Source: an uncultured Clostridia bacterium
Lineage (GTDB): Bacteria > Bacillota > Clostridia > Oscillospirales > Ruminococcaceae
Direction: 5' to 3'
Assembly (NCBI GenBank): GCA_947168885.1
Contig: CAMVNQ010000019.1
Coordinates: 1 to 64,000, forward strand
DNA: 64,000 nt
Shown: piece after piece, positions 62,911 through 64,000 of the stretch
Position numbering within the stretch: position 1 is the first letter of the stretch
Layout of the letters: each line of letters starts with the position of its first letter
Translations under genes and position numbers: made by a program
The notes under the pieces: generated by a model
The model's input: only the letters and a program-made list of their open reading frames with translations
Told to the model about the DNA's origin: nothing
Database searches by the model: none

Positions 62911-62930
62911 TGTCCATTGTTTGTCCATTA
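62911..62930 (+). repeat. Right integrase arm-type direct repeats (candidate)
   Basis: TGTCCATT(G) at 62911-62919 and TGTCCATTA at 62922-62930, period 11 bp, same strand as the left pair. Lies 115 bp inside attR. Confidence 0.65.
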
Positions 62931-63045
62931 AAGTTGTAAAAATCTAATTGTTTTAAGATGTTAACCGAAAAGATAAACAGCGTCAAATCCGCTGTTTTAC
63001 AGTATTCAGCGACCTCGTTATGCATTGATTTTCCCCAAAACTACA

Positions 63046-63069
63046 GTTCAATTCCCGTACGGGTCACCA
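63046..63069 (+). repeat. attR, right copy of the 24-bp att repeat
   Basis: Identical to 43737-43760, but here the sequence before it is not a tRNA, so this is the distal copy. The original tRNA operon terminator follows at 63079. Confidence 0.9.
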
Positions 63070-63078
63070 TCACCTAAT

Positions 63079-63120
63079 CCCGCGAATGCGCTTGTAGAGC
63101 GTGTTTGCGGGTTTTGCTTT
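63079..63120 (+). terminator. Original tRNA-Glu operon terminator, displaced to the right of the element
   Basis: CCCGCGAATGCGCT (63079-63092) pairs with AGCGTGTTTGCGGG (63098-63111) with one wobble-type mismatch, then TTTTGCTTTTTT. In an empty chromosome it would follow tRNA-Glu directly. Confidence 0.85.
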
Positions 63121-63139
63121 TTTCGGATTTTGGCTGTTA

Positions 63140-63181
63140 CCACTTATCTGCCACTTATTTCAGAAAAATAAGTGGCAGATG
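63140..63181. repeat. Direct and inverted repeats of a second integrase's arm region (candidate)
   Basis: CCACTTAT occurs at 63140-63147 and 63151-63158 (period 11 bp), and ATCTGCCACTTATTT is inverted at about 63167-63181. This mirrors the arm layout of the intact element and lies next to the truncated integrase. Confidence 0.55.
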
Positions 63182-63220
63182 TTGATTTTTCAGAAAATTT
63201 TTCGTAAATTCCGTCAGATT

Positions 63221-63505
63221 TTATGATGCTTTCTTCTCGTTCTCGTCCATGTCGTCACCCTTCTTGCCGAACGAGAGAGCTGCCGTGATCGCGTCGCAGT
63301 TACGAGCCTTTGCCTCTTGGAACATATGGGAATACAGATTTAAAGTTGTTCCGACGCAAGAGTGCCCTAAATCGCCCGACACAGCTACCACATCTATGCC
63401 CGCATTGATTAAAAGCGAACAATGAAGATGGCGGAGGCTGTGAATATCGCAGAAGCGGAAGCCGTGTTTCTCGCAGAACTCCGAAAATGTAAGCGTGAAC
63501 TATGG
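63221..63505 (-). pseudogene. C-terminal fragment of a tyrosine integrase
   Basis: The (-) frame gives about 90 residues matching the end of the intact integrase (FSEFCEKHGFRFCDIHSLRH, LGHSCVGTT, NLYSHMFQEAKARNCDAI) and stops at 63221. It contains the HxxR, His and Tyr of the active site but the core-binding and upstream catalytic parts are missing, cut near 63500 where sequence leading to the serine recombinase begins. Remnant of a related element in the same tRNA site. Confidence 0.88.
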
Positions 63506-63554
63506 GTAGTTTTTAATCTTCAATCCAACAAAATAGCTTTTGAGTATCAATCGA

Positions 63555-64000
63555 TCATTTTTTGATTGCCCCTGCTTGTTCAGCGAGGGCATTATTTTTG
63601 TTTTTCAGCGGCTTATCGATCAGCTTGTAGTAGATGTGAATATCACGAGGGATAGCTTTCTTTCTCGGATTTTCATCTATCGTAATATACTCGATCAGGT
63701 CAAGTGCCATCTGTCTTGTAAGCTCCTCAGCACCTGCATACGACTTCAAACGGCGGATATATTCGTCTACATCGGCTTCGTCCTGCTTTGCCATATCAGT
63801 ACACTTCTGCATTTCATCGCTCTCAGCCTGCAAAGACTTCTTTTCGGTCTGATACTTGTCGAGCAAGGAGAACGCCATATCTTCGGGCATCTTGCCTGTA
63901 ACCTTGTCCTCATACACACTTGCGATCAGCCTGTCAAGCTCTGCGATACGTTTGTTGATGTCACGGAGCTTTTTCTTGTCACCGCTGTGTTGTTCTGCAT
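63555..64000 (-). CDS. Large serine recombinase, C-terminal part (runs off the window)
   Basis: The frame is open to the window edge on its 5' side. The visible 148 residues are a helical/coiled-coil region (KKLRDINKRIAELDRLIASVYEDKVTGKMPED, LDKYQTEKKSLQAESDEM) and an end segment LTRQMALDLIEYITIDENPRK with DIHIYYKLID, the layout of Tn4451/TnpX-type large serine recombinase C termini. No catalytic Ser is in view. It lies beside the integrase break, so its element probably inserted there. Confidence 0.8.
   Translation of the reverse strand, partial: AEQHSGDKKKLRDINKRIAELDRLIASVYEDKVTGKMPEDMAFSLLDKYQTEKKSLQAESDEMQKCTDMAKQDEADVDEYIRRLKSYAGAEELTRQMALDLIEYITIDENPRKKAIPRDIHIYYKLIDKPLKNKNNALAEQAGAIKK

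Larger units (their letters stand above)
43737..63069. mobile_element. 19.3-kb integrative mobilizable element in tRNA-Glu
   Basis: The region is bounded by a 24-bp direct repeat of the tRNA-Glu 3' end (43737-43760 and 63046-63069). It carries an integrase next to attL, an excisionase-like gene, a relaxase with a MobC-like gene, a resolvase and cargo. No conjugative secretion genes (VirB4/TraG-like sets) are seen, except that the 861-aa ATPase could be confused with a coupling protein. Excision would give a circle of 19,309 bp. Confidence 0.88.

Noticed and set aside
63049-63069. A second partial tRNA-Glu gene at attR
   Set aside because: Only the T arm and 3' acceptor strand are present, as expected for the distal att copy, not a broken tRNA gene.

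Overview
The window looks like the chromosome of a low-to-mid GC gut Firmicute of class Clostridia, most likely Oscillospiraceae/Ruminococcaceae. This is an inference from an IspH-ribosomal protein S1 fusion behind cmk and plsC, a HrcA/CIRCE-controlled groESL, many zinc-ribbon membrane proteins, near-consensus SigA promoters (TTGACA-17-TATAAT) and strong AGGAGG-type ribosome binding sites. No 16S or other species marker is present.

Positions 1-43.6 kb are chromosomal core with scattered small repeats. The (+) block at 0.1-17.3 kb holds lepA-hemW, two membrane proteins, dusB, an SDR enzyme, a polysaccharide deacetylase, mrp, a run of very small proteins (11.2-12.6 kb), an alpha/beta hydrolase, and a cell-wall pair (a membrane-anchored MurF-type ligase and Ddl) separated by two zinc-ribbon membrane proteins. 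At 8.9-10.9 kb there is a short (-) group (62-aa Cys protein, RluD-type pseudouridine synthase, 70-aa protein, YfcE-type phosphoesterase). groES-groEL follow at 17.4-19.6 kb. The (-) block at 19.7-42.3 kb holds cmk-plsC-ispH/S1, a DUF11-type repeat protein, fba, an operon of PcnB-like protein, PP-loop ATPase, hflX and galK, then rodA, an Orn/Lys/Arg decarboxylase-like protein, a sugar-binding lipoprotein, a fucose/arabinose isomerase-family protein, gpsA, glgA and a large hybrid histidine kinase. Two identical 157-bp MITE-like elements lie in opposite orientation at 3.1 and 23.1 kb. Three copies (one cut by the window edge, one 3'-truncated) of a highly structured RNA-like element lie at 1, 31.7 and 42.35 kb. 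Their stems differ in sequence but keep pairing.

At 43.6 kb there is a tRNA-Met/tRNA-Glu operon. The 24-bp 3' end of tRNA-Glu is repeated exactly at 63046-63069 and brackets a 19.3-kb integrative element. It carries a Tn916-type tyrosine integrase, an excisionase-like protein, an 861-aa P-loop ATPase divergent from an AT-rich 687-aa HTH-fused protein of unknown function, a minimal relaxase with a MobC-like partner, two small HTH proteins, a resolvase, a class II glutamine amidotransferase-like protein coupled to a zinc-finger amidoligase, a transmembrane Ser/Thr kinase divergent from an XRE regulator, three mosaic zinc-ribbon membrane proteins, a second XRE regulator and a KilA-N protein. No type IV secretion genes are seen, so it is best read as an integrative mobilizable element. 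To the right of attR lie the tRNA terminator, a truncated second integrase with its own arm-type repeats, and the C-terminal end of a large serine recombinase running off the window, so the site is a layered integration hot spot.

The most interesting candidates for something undescribed are the covarying structured RNA family, the amidoligase/amidotransferase unit with a leader and terminator just upstream, and the divergent ATPase/HTH-protein pair, all but the first being cargo of the mobile element.
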